NCBI GenBank assembly: GCA_031963365.1
Contig: JASSUF010000083.1
Location: forward strand, 1 to 10,950
Origin: JASSUD01 sp031963365
GTDB lineage: Bacteria; Pseudomonadota; Gammaproteobacteria; Burkholderiales; Burkholderiaceae
DNA length: 10,950 nt
Direction of reading: 5' to 3'
Below, one piece after another: positions 6,424-10,950 of this stretch. Position numbers and translations under genes: made by a program. Positions within the stretch are counted from its first letter, which is position 1, and each line of letters begins with the position of its first letter. The notes beneath the pieces are model-generated. The model had not been told where the DNA came from. It saw nothing but the letters and a program-made list of their open reading frames with translations, and made no database searches.

Positions 6424-6600
6424 GTGCGATGCGAGGCTGCGTAAATGATTGTTTCGCCGGTCAGTAAGACGGTAGCGAAACCGACTGTTCCGTCAGTCGT
6501 AGCCTACCAGCGCATGCAGAGTTGGTAATGACCCTGTGTGAAGCCGCTTGGACAATGTAATCTACTCGCAAGAGTGGCATCAAACCCGTGAGAACGAGAC
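6424..6600 (+). ncRNA. Structured RNA, possibly the 5' (domain I) fragment of a group II intron
   Basis: The segment opens with GTGCG, the group II intron 5' consensus, and folds into a compact multibranched structure. ATGCG (6429-6433) pairs with CGCAT (6511-6515). GGCTGC (6435-6440) pairs with GTAGCC (6499-6504) with one wobble. Inside these are the hairpins GTTTCGC/GCGAAAC (6451-6457/6475-6481) and GACTG/CAGTC (6483-6487/6494-6498). A GCAA-capped hairpin CTACTC/GAGTGG (6562-6567/6572-6577) follows. The stretch GTGTGAAGCCGCTTGGACAA (6536-6555) also reminds me of bacterial intron domain I. No reverse transcriptase gene and no domain V were found, so if this reading is right the intron is truncated. 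The presence of structure is firmer than its identity. Confidence 0.4.
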
Positions 6601-6602
6601 AC

Positions 6603-6770
6603 TTATTGCCTATTCTGACTTCCATTCATAAAAAAAAGCGCTTCAAAAACCCAATCAGCCTCCGGCCCTATCGGACCTCCAGATAGGCGCTCGCCGCGCT
6701 GCTTTTTATCTCGTGCCAGTGCAGGCCTTCCCTCCATTTTCCTGAGCTCTTCGTCCTTATCCGCGACCAT
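6603..6770 (-). CDS. Doubtful small ORF on the left arm of the large inverted repeat
   Basis: From the ATG at 6770 this encodes 55 residues: a charged first half (MVADKDEELRKMEG, then LARDKKQRGERL) and a hydrophobic tail (DWVFEALFFMNG). AGAGGGG lies six bases upstream of the ATG, within the 28-nt arm. The mirrored right arm repeats that ribosome-site sequence on the plus strand but has ATT where the ATG would be and diverges soon after. I recognise no family. The ORF may be a by-product of a structured non-coding element. Confidence 0.25.
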   Translation of the reverse strand: MVADKDEELRKMEGRPALARDKKQRGERLSGGPIGPEADWVFEALFFMNGSQNRQ

Positions 6771-6948
6771 AGCCGCCCCTCTGCACAAAGCAAGGGCCGC
6801 CCCGCTATGCGGGGCTGAAATCCTCACCCGTTCGGTGCTCGCCGATGGCTGCGCTCCGCATGCGGCCTCCGGTTTCTCCCTTGCTTTGTGCAGAGGGGCG
6901 GCTATTCCTGTTCGCGGGACGAAGAACTCAGGAAAACGGCGGCAAGGC
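6725..6948 (+). promoter_or_regulatory. Large structured inverted repeat, Frpo/ssi-like single-stranded promoter or origin candidate
   Basis: The inner arms 6769-6796 and 6878-6905 are perfectly complementary over 28 nt. Outside an asymmetric internal loop, 6737-6756 pairs with 6917-6936 (19 of 20). The pairing continues imperfectly to 6725 and 6948. The 81-nt loop is GC-rich and folds itself: CCCCGC/GCGGGG (6800-6805/6809-6814), CACC/GGTG (6825-6828/6834-6837) and the palindrome CCGCATGCGG (6856-6865). Just downstream lie an unknown small gene and ssb. In F-like and IncI plasmids a comparable hairpin at the head of the leading region (Frpo, ssi) forms on the transferred single strand and promotes transcription of early genes including ssb. 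The structure is seen directly; that role is inferred from structure and context. Confidence 0.5.
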
Positions 6949-7052
6949 AGATAAATACGTACTCACATCTTAATAAAAACGTTTACAGCGGGACTCTGAA
7001 TCTAGGAACCCGGTCAGATTTAAAAGCATTTAATTGATTAGTGGAGAAAGTA

Positions 7053-7352
7053 ATGAGCAGCCATCACGAATGGGTTAAAGAAATCATCGAGCAGCATGAC
7101 TTGAAAAAGCCATTTGCACCTGAAAACGGGAAGCCACTTAAATTCAAGGTGGGTGACGTGGTCATCTACAAGAACGAATACGGTGTCACTTTCTGTCGCC
7201 GTGTCACAGGCATTTACTACCCGTATTTCGATTGCTCGCTTTATGCGTGCGGTGCCCGCTACTTTCTTGATAAGAATTCACATTGGATGCCGGTTGCGGA
7301 ATCCAGTTTATGCCTCCTGGATGAAGACAGCGCTCACACTTCGACTAATTGA
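7053..7352 (+). CDS. Unknown 99-residue protein upstream of ssb
   Basis: The start is the ATG at 7053, preceded by GGAG at six bases; a GTG at 7041 is in frame but lacks a ribosome site. The protein begins with a short helix (SSHHEWVKEIIEQHDL). It continues with a beta-rich part (KFKVGDVVIYKNEYGVTFCR, then GIYYPYFDCSLYACGARYFL) that resembles a small SH3-like barrel. The tail is acidic. There is no signal or membrane segment, and I do not recognise a family. It lies about 100 bp after the large inverted repeat and 141 bp before ssb. If this is a leading region, it would be an early-entry gene, possibly for establishment or nucleic-acid handling; that is inference. Confidence 0.65.
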   Translation: MSSHHEWVKEIIEQHDLKKPFAPENGKPLKFKVGDVVIYKNEYGVTFCRRVTGIYYPYFDCSLYACGARYFLDKNSHWMPVAESSLCLLDEDSAHTSTN

Positions 7353-7493
7353 AATGACATTGAGCATTATAAATAAATTTTAATTTTTATAGTAAGGAAT
7401 TTTCTAAGCTATTTAGCACACGTTATGTATCATATGCCTATCTGAATTTTTGATAAAAACCATTTTTTACTTTAATTAAAAGGAAAATGCATC

Positions 7494-7871
7494 ATGCAAA
7501 AAAATATTTTTGTCGGCAACCTCGCTAAAGCCCCAGCTTTTACAAACAGTAATGAATGCGCTATTTGTAAATTTACATTAATATCTAATGAATATGCTGG
7601 AAAAGATAAAGAATCCGGAGAGATCCGTGAACGGCCTGTTTGGATTCCGTTCACTGCTTTTAAGCAAAAAGGCGAAGCGATTGCTAAACATGCATTGAAA
7701 GGTGATCAGTTAATTATTACTTATCGCATAGAAAATAATCATTACACCGACAAAACGACTGGTGAAGATGTGTATGGATATAGCTTTATTGTTGAGGATT
7801 TTGCTTTTGGCGCACCGGGAAAGGTAAAACGAGAACAGTTTAGCCAAGATAAATCTGAACCCATTCAATAA
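7494..7871 (+). CDS. ssb: Single-stranded DNA-binding protein (mobile-element type, no acidic tip)
   Basis: This 125-residue protein has the OB-fold pattern of SSB. The strand MQKNIFVGNLAKAPAFT opens it, followed by CKFTLISNEYAG, the RERPVWIPFTAFKQKGEAIA core with its aromatic residues, HALKGDQLIITYRIENNHYT and YGYSFIVEDFAFGAPG. SSB coats single-stranded DNA during replication, repair and conjugative transfer. Unlike chromosomal SSB (about 165-180 residues), it has almost no linker. It ends in DKSEPIQ rather than the DDDIPF-type tip that recruits host repair and replication proteins. AAGGA lies nine bases before the ATG. Position after an unknown small gene and a large inverted repeat fits the early genes of a conjugative element. 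Confidence 0.85.
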   Translation: MQKNIFVGNLAKAPAFTNSNECAICKFTLISNEYAGKDKESGEIRERPVWIPFTAFKQKGEAIAKHALKGDQLIITYRIENNHYTDKTTGEDVYGYSFIVEDFAFGAPGKVKREQFSQDKSEPIQ

Positions 7872-8043
7872 ATTATGCGGCCTTTATCTTGATGATAAGG
7901 CTGTTATAAAAAATCTCTAATTAAGAAGAGGTTGTGGAGCCCAACCAGCGACTTAAAAGACAGTACCTTAAAAAAAGAGCGGCTCTACACAGTGCGCAAA
8001 CACCATGCAGAGCCTAACCATAACCCACCCATAGGAGAGGTGA

Positions 8044-8376
8044 ATGATGGCTAATATCAATCATAGAACACTTAAACAGTCGCGTGCTATTTTTCTTGAG
8101 TTTGAACGCAATATTTTGGATGAAAAAATACATGCTGCGGCAAAAAATGCAGGGCTCACCGCTATTGTCGAATACCTAGAAGATGCCTCTAAAATTATTG
8201 GAGGGCTAGGAACGCTCTGCAAACTAGCACGTAACCATCAAGATATAGCTAGCGGTGCCTCAGAAGAAGACCTCCTGCTCTCACTAGCGACGATGGAGTA
8301 TTTGTTTAGCCTGGGAGAAGTGGCTGCTCGGCGTTTTATCTTTGAAATTGAATCAGTTGCAGATGGAAAAGGATGA
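8044..8376 (+). CDS. Unknown 110-residue helical protein coupled to a MazF/PemK-like remnant
   Basis: The start is the ATG at 8044, six bases after AGGAG. The sequence is predicted mostly helical (RTLKQSRAIFLEFERNILDE, then LTAIVEYLEDASKIIGGLGT, LLLSLATMEYLFSLGEVAAR). It has no signal peptide or clear membrane span, and I recognise no family. Its TGA overlaps the ATG of the next reading frame as ATGA, and that frame starts like a MazF/PemK toxin. By position it could be the antitoxin or regulator of a toxin that has since been lost. It lacks an obvious ribbon-helix-helix or AbrB DNA-binding domain. Confidence 0.6.
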   Translation: MMANINHRTLKQSRAIFLEFERNILDEKIHAAAKNAGLTAIVEYLEDASKIIGGLGTLCKLARNHQDIASGASEEDLLLSLATMEYLFSLGEVAARRFIFEIESVADGKG

Positions 8377-8542
8377 GTAGCTTGAATCGTGGCGATATAG
8401 TCACAATTGCAGGGGAAACGGGCGACTATGGTAATAAACCGTGCCTCATAATTAGATGATCCACACAGGCTTTGCGACGAGAAGGCGTTAAAGGCCTCGT
8501 TGGAGCAAAGCTGCCATTTGGCGATATTTGCTATAGTGGCTA
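8373..8542 (+). pseudogene. MazF/PemK-family toxin remnant
   Basis: From the ATG at 8373, coupled to the previous gene, 28 codons read MSSLNRGDIVTIAGETGDYG then NKPCLIIR before a TGA at 8457-8459. The RGDIVTI...GDYGxKPxLII pattern is the start of MazF/PemK-type toxins (family form RGDIVTV...GDYGKPRPALVI). Past the stop the same frame continues to a TAG at 8540-8542 (ALRREGVKGLVGAKLPFGDI), but this part does not resemble the rest of a MazF, which is about 110 residues. The toxin is therefore truncated and should be inactive. Alternatively the 28-residue peptide is expressed as such. Confidence 0.6.
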
Positions 8543-8550
8543 GAAAGAGC

Positions 8551-8584
8551 ATAGAATATGCGCATGTTTATGCGTATATTCTAT
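8551..8584. promoter_or_regulatory. Operator palindrome of the RHH antitoxin/MazF operon
   Basis: The 15-nt arms 8551-8565 (ATAGAATATGCGCAT) and 8570-8584 (ATGCGTATATTCTAT) match in 14 of 15 positions around a GTTT centre. The palindrome ends just before the GGAGG ribosome site of the antitoxin. A ribbon-helix-helix antitoxin bound here would repress its own operon. TATAGT at 8532-8537 could serve as a -10 box immediately upstream, but no matching -35 box is clear. Confidence 0.7.
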
Positions 8585-8596
8585 GTGGAGGAAATG

Positions 8597-8827
8597 ATGC
8601 ACAAGCGCATGTCTATTACCCTTGATGAAGCTGTATATGATGGCTTGGTACGTGTTATTGGACGCGGAAAAATAAGTCAGTTTCTGGAAAATCTGGCTAA
8701 ACCTTATCTCGCGCAGAATCAACCCGCGGAACTCGCTGCAGCTTATCGTGAAATGGCCGCTGATACACAACGTGAGCAGGATGCTTTGGAATGGTGTAAT
8801 GCGCTCATTGGAGATGCGGTTCCATGA
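8597..8827 (+). CDS. Ribbon-helix-helix (MazE/CopG-type) antitoxin
   Basis: This 76-residue antitoxin pairs with the MazF toxin that follows. The N-terminus KRMSITLDEAVYDGLVRVIG is a typical ribbon-helix-helix strand and helix, continued by GRGKISQFLENLAKPYL as the second helix. The C-terminal part (AYREMAADTQREQDALEWCN) is a charged helix of the kind that binds the toxin. The second of two adjacent ATGs (8597) is chosen: GGAGG lies five bases upstream of it but only two from the first. Its stop overlaps the toxin start as ATGA. The upstream palindrome is its probable operator. Confidence 0.82.
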   Translation: MHKRMSITLDEAVYDGLVRVIGRGKISQFLENLAKPYLAQNQPAELAAAYREMAADTQREQDALEWCNALIGDAVP

Positions 8828-9150
8828 AAAGAGGTGAAGTTTGGTGGGTTAATTTTGAGCCTGCTTTTGGTGGGGAAATTCGCAAAACTCGCCCTGCGGT
8901 CATCATCAGTAATGATGCCGCTAATGCGGTGATGAATCGTGTGCAGGTGGTGCCACTAACGAGTAATACAGGGCGGTTATACCCTAGTGAATCATTGGTT
9001 ACTCTAGTAGGAAAACCAAGCAAAGCAATGGCAGATCAATTAACCACCGTGGATAAAAAACGCTTAAGCTCAATGTTAGAGGCGGTATCGTCGCGAGAAA
9101 TGAAAAGCCTTGAGAAAGTGATAAAAATTCATTTGGGGATGAAAATATAA
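8824..9150 (+). CDS. mazF: MazF/PemK-family endoribonuclease toxin
   Basis: This complete 108-residue MazF-like toxin belongs to a family of sequence-specific mRNA interferases. The family blocks are MKRGEVWWVNFEPAFGGEIR, the catalytic loop with Arg23 in KTRPAVIISND, VVPLTS with Thr46-Ser47 for RNA cleavage, and the later KAMADQLTTVDKKRL block. GAVSS-like C-terminal helices (SSREMKSLEKVIKIHLGM) complete the fold. It is translated in overlap with the ribbon-helix-helix antitoxin, the usual antitoxin-first order. It ends about 40 bp from the convergent PemK gene. Nothing suggests inactivation. Confidence 0.9.
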   Translation: MKRGEVWWVNFEPAFGGEIRKTRPAVIISNDAANAVMNRVQVVPLTSNTGRLYPSESLVTLVGKPSKAMADQLTTVDKKRLSSMLEAVSSREMKSLEKVIKIHLGMKI

Positions 9151-9188
9151 GTAATCGAGACCAGCTCTGACAACATCCTTTTGTCAAA

Positions 9189-9560
9189 TCAAACGATTTC
9201 TGGGTCAATGATGCTCAAAACCCGTGAGACAATTTCATTGGTGGTTACTTCATCGAGTGTCTCAACGTAGCGAGCTGTTCCTGCTTTTTCACGGGCATTG
9301 AGATCAAATGACCTAACATGATTGCATACAGCAACGCCGTTTGTGTCATGCCCTGTAATGACAACAGTTAAACCATTATTGCGAGCAAATTGTCCGCCGC
9401 TGGTAATAGGCATCGTCATCGCCACTCCAAGCATATTAATTTCTGGCGGAGTGATAACAACGAAACGGTGCCTATCTTTCATTTCTCGCCCGGCAACCGG
9501 ATTCGGATCGATCCAGTAAACATCTCCAGGATGTGCAATTTTGCGTCGAATCATAGACAT
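9189..9560 (-). CDS. PemK/MazF-family toxin (ChpB-like)
   Basis: This second MazF-fold toxin, 123 residues, comes from a different branch than its neighbour. HPGDVYWIDPNPVAGREMKD is the PemK/ChpB opening, Arg32 sits in the RHRFVVITPPE loop, Thr53 in TMPITSGGQFA, and GVAVCNHVRSFDL is the usual late block with Asn80 where many relatives have Asp. It should cleave mRNA. The first ATG (9560) and a second one (9554) are both possible; the latter overlaps the antitoxin stop as ATGA. It is convergent with mazF. Confidence 0.87.
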   Translation of the reverse strand: MSMIRRKIAHPGDVYWIDPNPVAGREMKDRHRFVVITPPEINMLGVAMTMPITSGGQFARNNGLTVVITGHDTNGVAVCNHVRSFDLNAREKAGTARYVETLDEVTTNEIVSRVLSIIDPEIV

Positions 9561-9823
9561 TCACGCCCCACAGATCTGCCCTCACGTGCCCATTGAATTT
9601 GCTCGTTTAATATTTCCATTTTTTCTGACGTGACCCCTGTTAGCAACTCGTTTAATGAGTAACGTTCACGCATATGTTTAGAAGCGGGTCTGGCAGTAAA
9701 GGCACCTTCAACAACATCAAGCTCTAATTTAGAGCCAGCTTCAATATTAAGCGTTTTTAGCACAGTAGCAGGAATCGTCATCACAGCTGCACCGCCTTGT
9801 TTACGAATCTTTACAGTGATCAT
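9551..9823 (-). CDS. AbrB/MazE-type antitoxin of the PemK-like toxin
   Basis: This 90-residue protein has residues 1-50 forming a swapped-hairpin AbrB/MazE DNA-binding domain: MITVKIRKQGGAAVMTIPAT, VLKTLNIEAGSKLELDVVEG. The C-terminal half (YSLNELLTGVTSEK, then NEQIQWAREGRSVG) is an acidic and aromatic segment of the kind that masks the toxin active site. Its end overlaps the toxin start by ten bases. No ribosome site is obvious before the ATG at 9823, but this start gives the exact domain N-terminus. A candidate promoter lies about 40 bp upstream. Confidence 0.85.
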   Translation of the reverse strand: MITVKIRKQGGAAVMTIPATVLKTLNIEAGSKLELDVVEGAFTARPASKHMRERYSLNELLTGVTSEKMEILNEQIQWAREGRSVGRECL

Positions 9824-9862
9824 AGTAATACTTCGCGTCGCACGGGAGCATCCATCTCATTG

Positions 9863-9890
9863 CTTATACCTTCGTCACAAGGACTCGCAA
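9863..9890 (-). promoter_or_regulatory. Candidate promoter of the AbrB/PemK operon
   Basis: On the minus strand TTGCGA (9890-9885) and TATAAG (9868-9863) are separated by 16 bases and resemble sigma-70 boxes. The antitoxin ATG is 40 bases downstream. Confidence 0.35.
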
Positions 9891-9947
9891 TTTGTGAAAA
9901 GGTATTGCAAAATACAGATCATTGACAACAGTTTTTTTAACGATTTT

Positions 9948-10208
9948 ATGCCCACTATCTCCACTTTCTATGGCATCTTGATTCAGATGTTTTGGAATGA
10001 CCACGCGCCGCCGCATTTCCATGCACTATATGCCGAGTACGAAGCACTGATCGACATCCGCACATTGGAGGTAGTGGAGGGGCATATGCCGCGCCGCGCA
10101 TTGGCGCTTGTGCTCGAATGGGCGCAGGAACACCGTGCCGAATTGATGGAGGATTGGCAACTATGCAAACACAATCAAGTACCCAAGAAAATTCAGCCAC
10201 TTCCATAA
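9948..10208 (+). CDS. DUF4160 domain protein, putative toxin-antitoxin component
   Basis: This 86-residue protein matches the DUF4160 family: MPTISTFYGILIQMFWNDHA followed by PPHFHALYAEYEALIDI, then RRALALVLEWAQEHRAEL. The HAPPHFHA core with three histidines is the family hallmark. The start at 9948 matches the family N-terminus; an upstream extension to 9816 has no family match. No ribosome site is visible before it. A TTGACA at 9922-9927 would place its -10 box over the start codon, so leaderless expression is conceivable. DUF4160 genes commonly sit next to DUF2442 genes, as here, and the pair is suspected to be a toxin-antitoxin system. The biochemical activity is not established. Confidence 0.78.
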   Translation: MPTISTFYGILIQMFWNDHAPPHFHALYAEYEALIDIRTLEVVEGHMPRRALALVLEWAQEHRAELMEDWQLCKHNQVPKKIQPLP

Positions 10209-10486
10209 CCCCCCCGGTCCAACCACGCATGCCTTGGCGTGTAATCTTTGTCCAGGCGCTGCCGCATTTCAGGCTGTGCGTGCGTTTCGTCGATGGCACA
10301 CAAGGCCTCATCGATCTGTCCCGTCAGTTACATGCTCCCGATGCAGGCGTATTCGCGGCACTGACTGATCCGACATTATTTGAACGGGTCTTTATTGAGC
10401 ATGGCGCGGTCACCTGGCCAAACGGAATTGATTTAGCGCCTGATGCGATGCATGCGCAAATCAAGCAGTCCACCCTTGATAATTGA
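10163..10486 (+). CDS. DUF2442 domain protein, partner of DUF4160
   Basis: This 107-residue protein has a polar N-terminal tail (about 1-25). It is followed by a DUF2442 domain: VIFVQALPHFRLCVRFVDGT, GLIDLS, then FAALTDPTLFERVFIEHGAV and TWPNGIDLAPDAMHAQI. The WPNGIDLAPD block is the clearest signature. The ATG at 10163 is chosen because GGAGGA lies nine bases upstream. It overlaps the end of the DUF4160 gene by 46 bp in another frame, so the two are co-translated. The domain is small and beta-rich and is commonly encoded next to DUF4160, probably as the antitoxin or regulator, which is inferred. Confidence 0.8.
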   Translation: MQTQSSTQENSATSITPPVQPRMPWRVIFVQALPHFRLCVRFVDGTQGLIDLSRQLHAPDAGVFAALTDPTLFERVFIEHGAVTWPNGIDLAPDAMHAQIKQSTLDN

Positions 10487-10509
10487 CCCTACTCAGAAAA
10501 AACAGGTCA

Positions 10510-10587
10510 TTCAATGGCGGCGATGAGGTGTACCTGAAGCTAACCGTTATTGATGATGTTTTGATTGTTTCCTTCAAGGAGTTGTGA
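10510..10587 (+). pseudogene. mqsR: MqsR toxin remnant (C-terminal end only)
   Basis: The frame read here gives FNGGDEVYLKLTVIDDV then LIVSFKEL before a TGA. It is nearly the same as the C-terminus of E. coli MqsR (QVYLKITVIHDVLIVSFKEK). No start codon lies in frame, and the stop preceding it at 10480-10482 leaves at most 34 codons of a roughly 98-residue toxin. The N-terminal three quarters are gone, replaced by the end of the DUF2442 gene. It cannot encode an active mRNA interferase. Confidence 0.8.
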
Positions 10588-10589
10588 CA

Positions 10590-10863
10590 ATGAAATGTCC
10601 ATGCTGCGGCGCGGCGGAGCTGATTCACGACACGCGCGACATACCCTACACCTACAAGAGTGAATCAACCACTATTCCAGAAATAACGGGCGATTTCTGC
10701 CCTGCATGCGGAGAGGTTGTTTTAAACCGCACGCAGGGCGATCGCTACAGCGAGTTGATTGGACAATTTCAACGGCAAAACAAAGCCGCCACTGTTTTTA
10801 GTAAAGTTGTTTAAGTTACTGGAACGCCACCCCGACCTCCTTAACGAGGTTAGAATCGTTTGA
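10590..10863 (+). pseudogene. mqsA: MqsA antitoxin with its HTH domain deleted out of frame
   Basis: From the ATG at 10590, after AAGGAG, the frame gives 74 residues. MKCPCCGAAELIHDTRDIPY and GDFCPACGEVVLN form the N-terminal zinc domain of MqsA with two CxxC pairs. The frame ends at 10812-10814 soon after QRQNKAATVF. One frame over, from about 10798, the sequence reads LVKLFKLLERHPDLLNEVRI, the very C-terminus of MqsA (E. coli form KLLRVLDKHPELLNEIR). About 40 residues of the Xre-type DNA-binding domain between them are missing. The truncated zinc domain alone might still be made and bind MqsR, but its partner gene is also broken. It follows the mqsR remnant by two bases, the normal operon order. 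Confidence 0.82.
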
Positions 10864-10950
10864 CCTTTATGAAATACCTCATACACTCCTTAAAAGTAAG
10901 CGAGCGACGCCCCCACCTTTACGAAGAGGGGTAATTAAAAGATCCTCCTA

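Noticed and set aside
7450..7476. TTGATA...TTTAAT as a promoter for ssb
   Set aside because: The spacer is only 15 bases and a transcript would start inside the ribosome site at about 7481.
7872..8043. Terminator hairpin after ssb (GCCTTTATC...GATAAGGC)
   Set aside because: The stem contains a bulge and no T-run follows; it was not strong enough to list.
9816..9947. N-terminal extension of the DUF4160 protein
   Set aside because: The extension starts inside the antitoxin promoter region, lacks a ribosome site, and the family N-terminus (MPTIS) begins at 9948.
10864..10950. Short ORF MKYLIHSLKVSERR at the right edge
   Set aside because: Only about 21 codons, no ribosome site and no family match.
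1..10950. CRISPR array
   Set aside because: No regularly spaced repeat series exists; the repeats present are tandem pairs or single inverted pairs.

Overview
The window looks like the left end of a proteobacterial (probably gamma- or betaproteobacterial) genomic island. Composition is moderately AT-rich, and the genes have ordinary Shine-Dalgarno sites and several ATGA overlaps. Chromosomal flank (1-1048): a vitamin B12/siderophore ABC permease gene of the BtuC/FecCD family on the minus strand, broken by a 13-bp tandem duplication and lacking its C-terminal part, then a tRNA-Lys(CTT) gene with a good promoter. The island starts at the 3' end of the tRNA with a convergent tyrosine recombinase. 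A helix-turn-helix, excisionase-like gene overlaps the recombinase start by 160 bp. No second copy of the tRNA 3' end is visible, so the right attachment site should lie beyond the window.

Island, left part (2.4-5.75 kb): a YecA/UPF0149 protein with a SEC-C zinc tail; a HigBA-like toxin-antitoxin pair bracketed by two related ~45-bp hairpin elements; and a three-gene minus-strand operon. That operon encodes a protein with two FlhD-like domains in tandem, an FlhC-like zinc protein, and an unknown 75-residue protein coupled by ATGA. FlhDC-type activators on mobile elements (SetCD of SXT/R391 elements, AcaCD of IncA/C plasmids) are master switches for conjugative transfer, so this operon is the best candidate for the regulator of the island or of a helper element.

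Middle (5.75-7.9 kb): about 750 bp of AT-rich DNA with short repeats and an FlhDC-box-like palindrome. Next come a structured RNA resembling the 5' part of a group II intron and a large imperfect inverted repeat (6725-6948) with 28-nt perfect inner arms and an 81-nt structured loop. After these come a small unknown gene and a mobile-element-type single-stranded DNA-binding protein without the acidic C-terminal tip. The layout resembles a conjugative leading region, in which a folded single-stranded promoter (Frpo/ssi of F-like plasmids) drives ssb and its neighbours.

Right part (8.0-10.95 kb): a dense run of toxin-antitoxin-type loci. They are an unknown gene coupled to a MazF/PemK-like remnant, an intact ribbon-helix-helix/MazF pair with a strong operator palindrome, an AbrB/PemK pair on the minus strand, a DUF4160-DUF2442 pair, and an mqsRA locus in which both genes are damaged. 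No relaxase, type IV secretion gene, CRISPR array or transposase was recognised.
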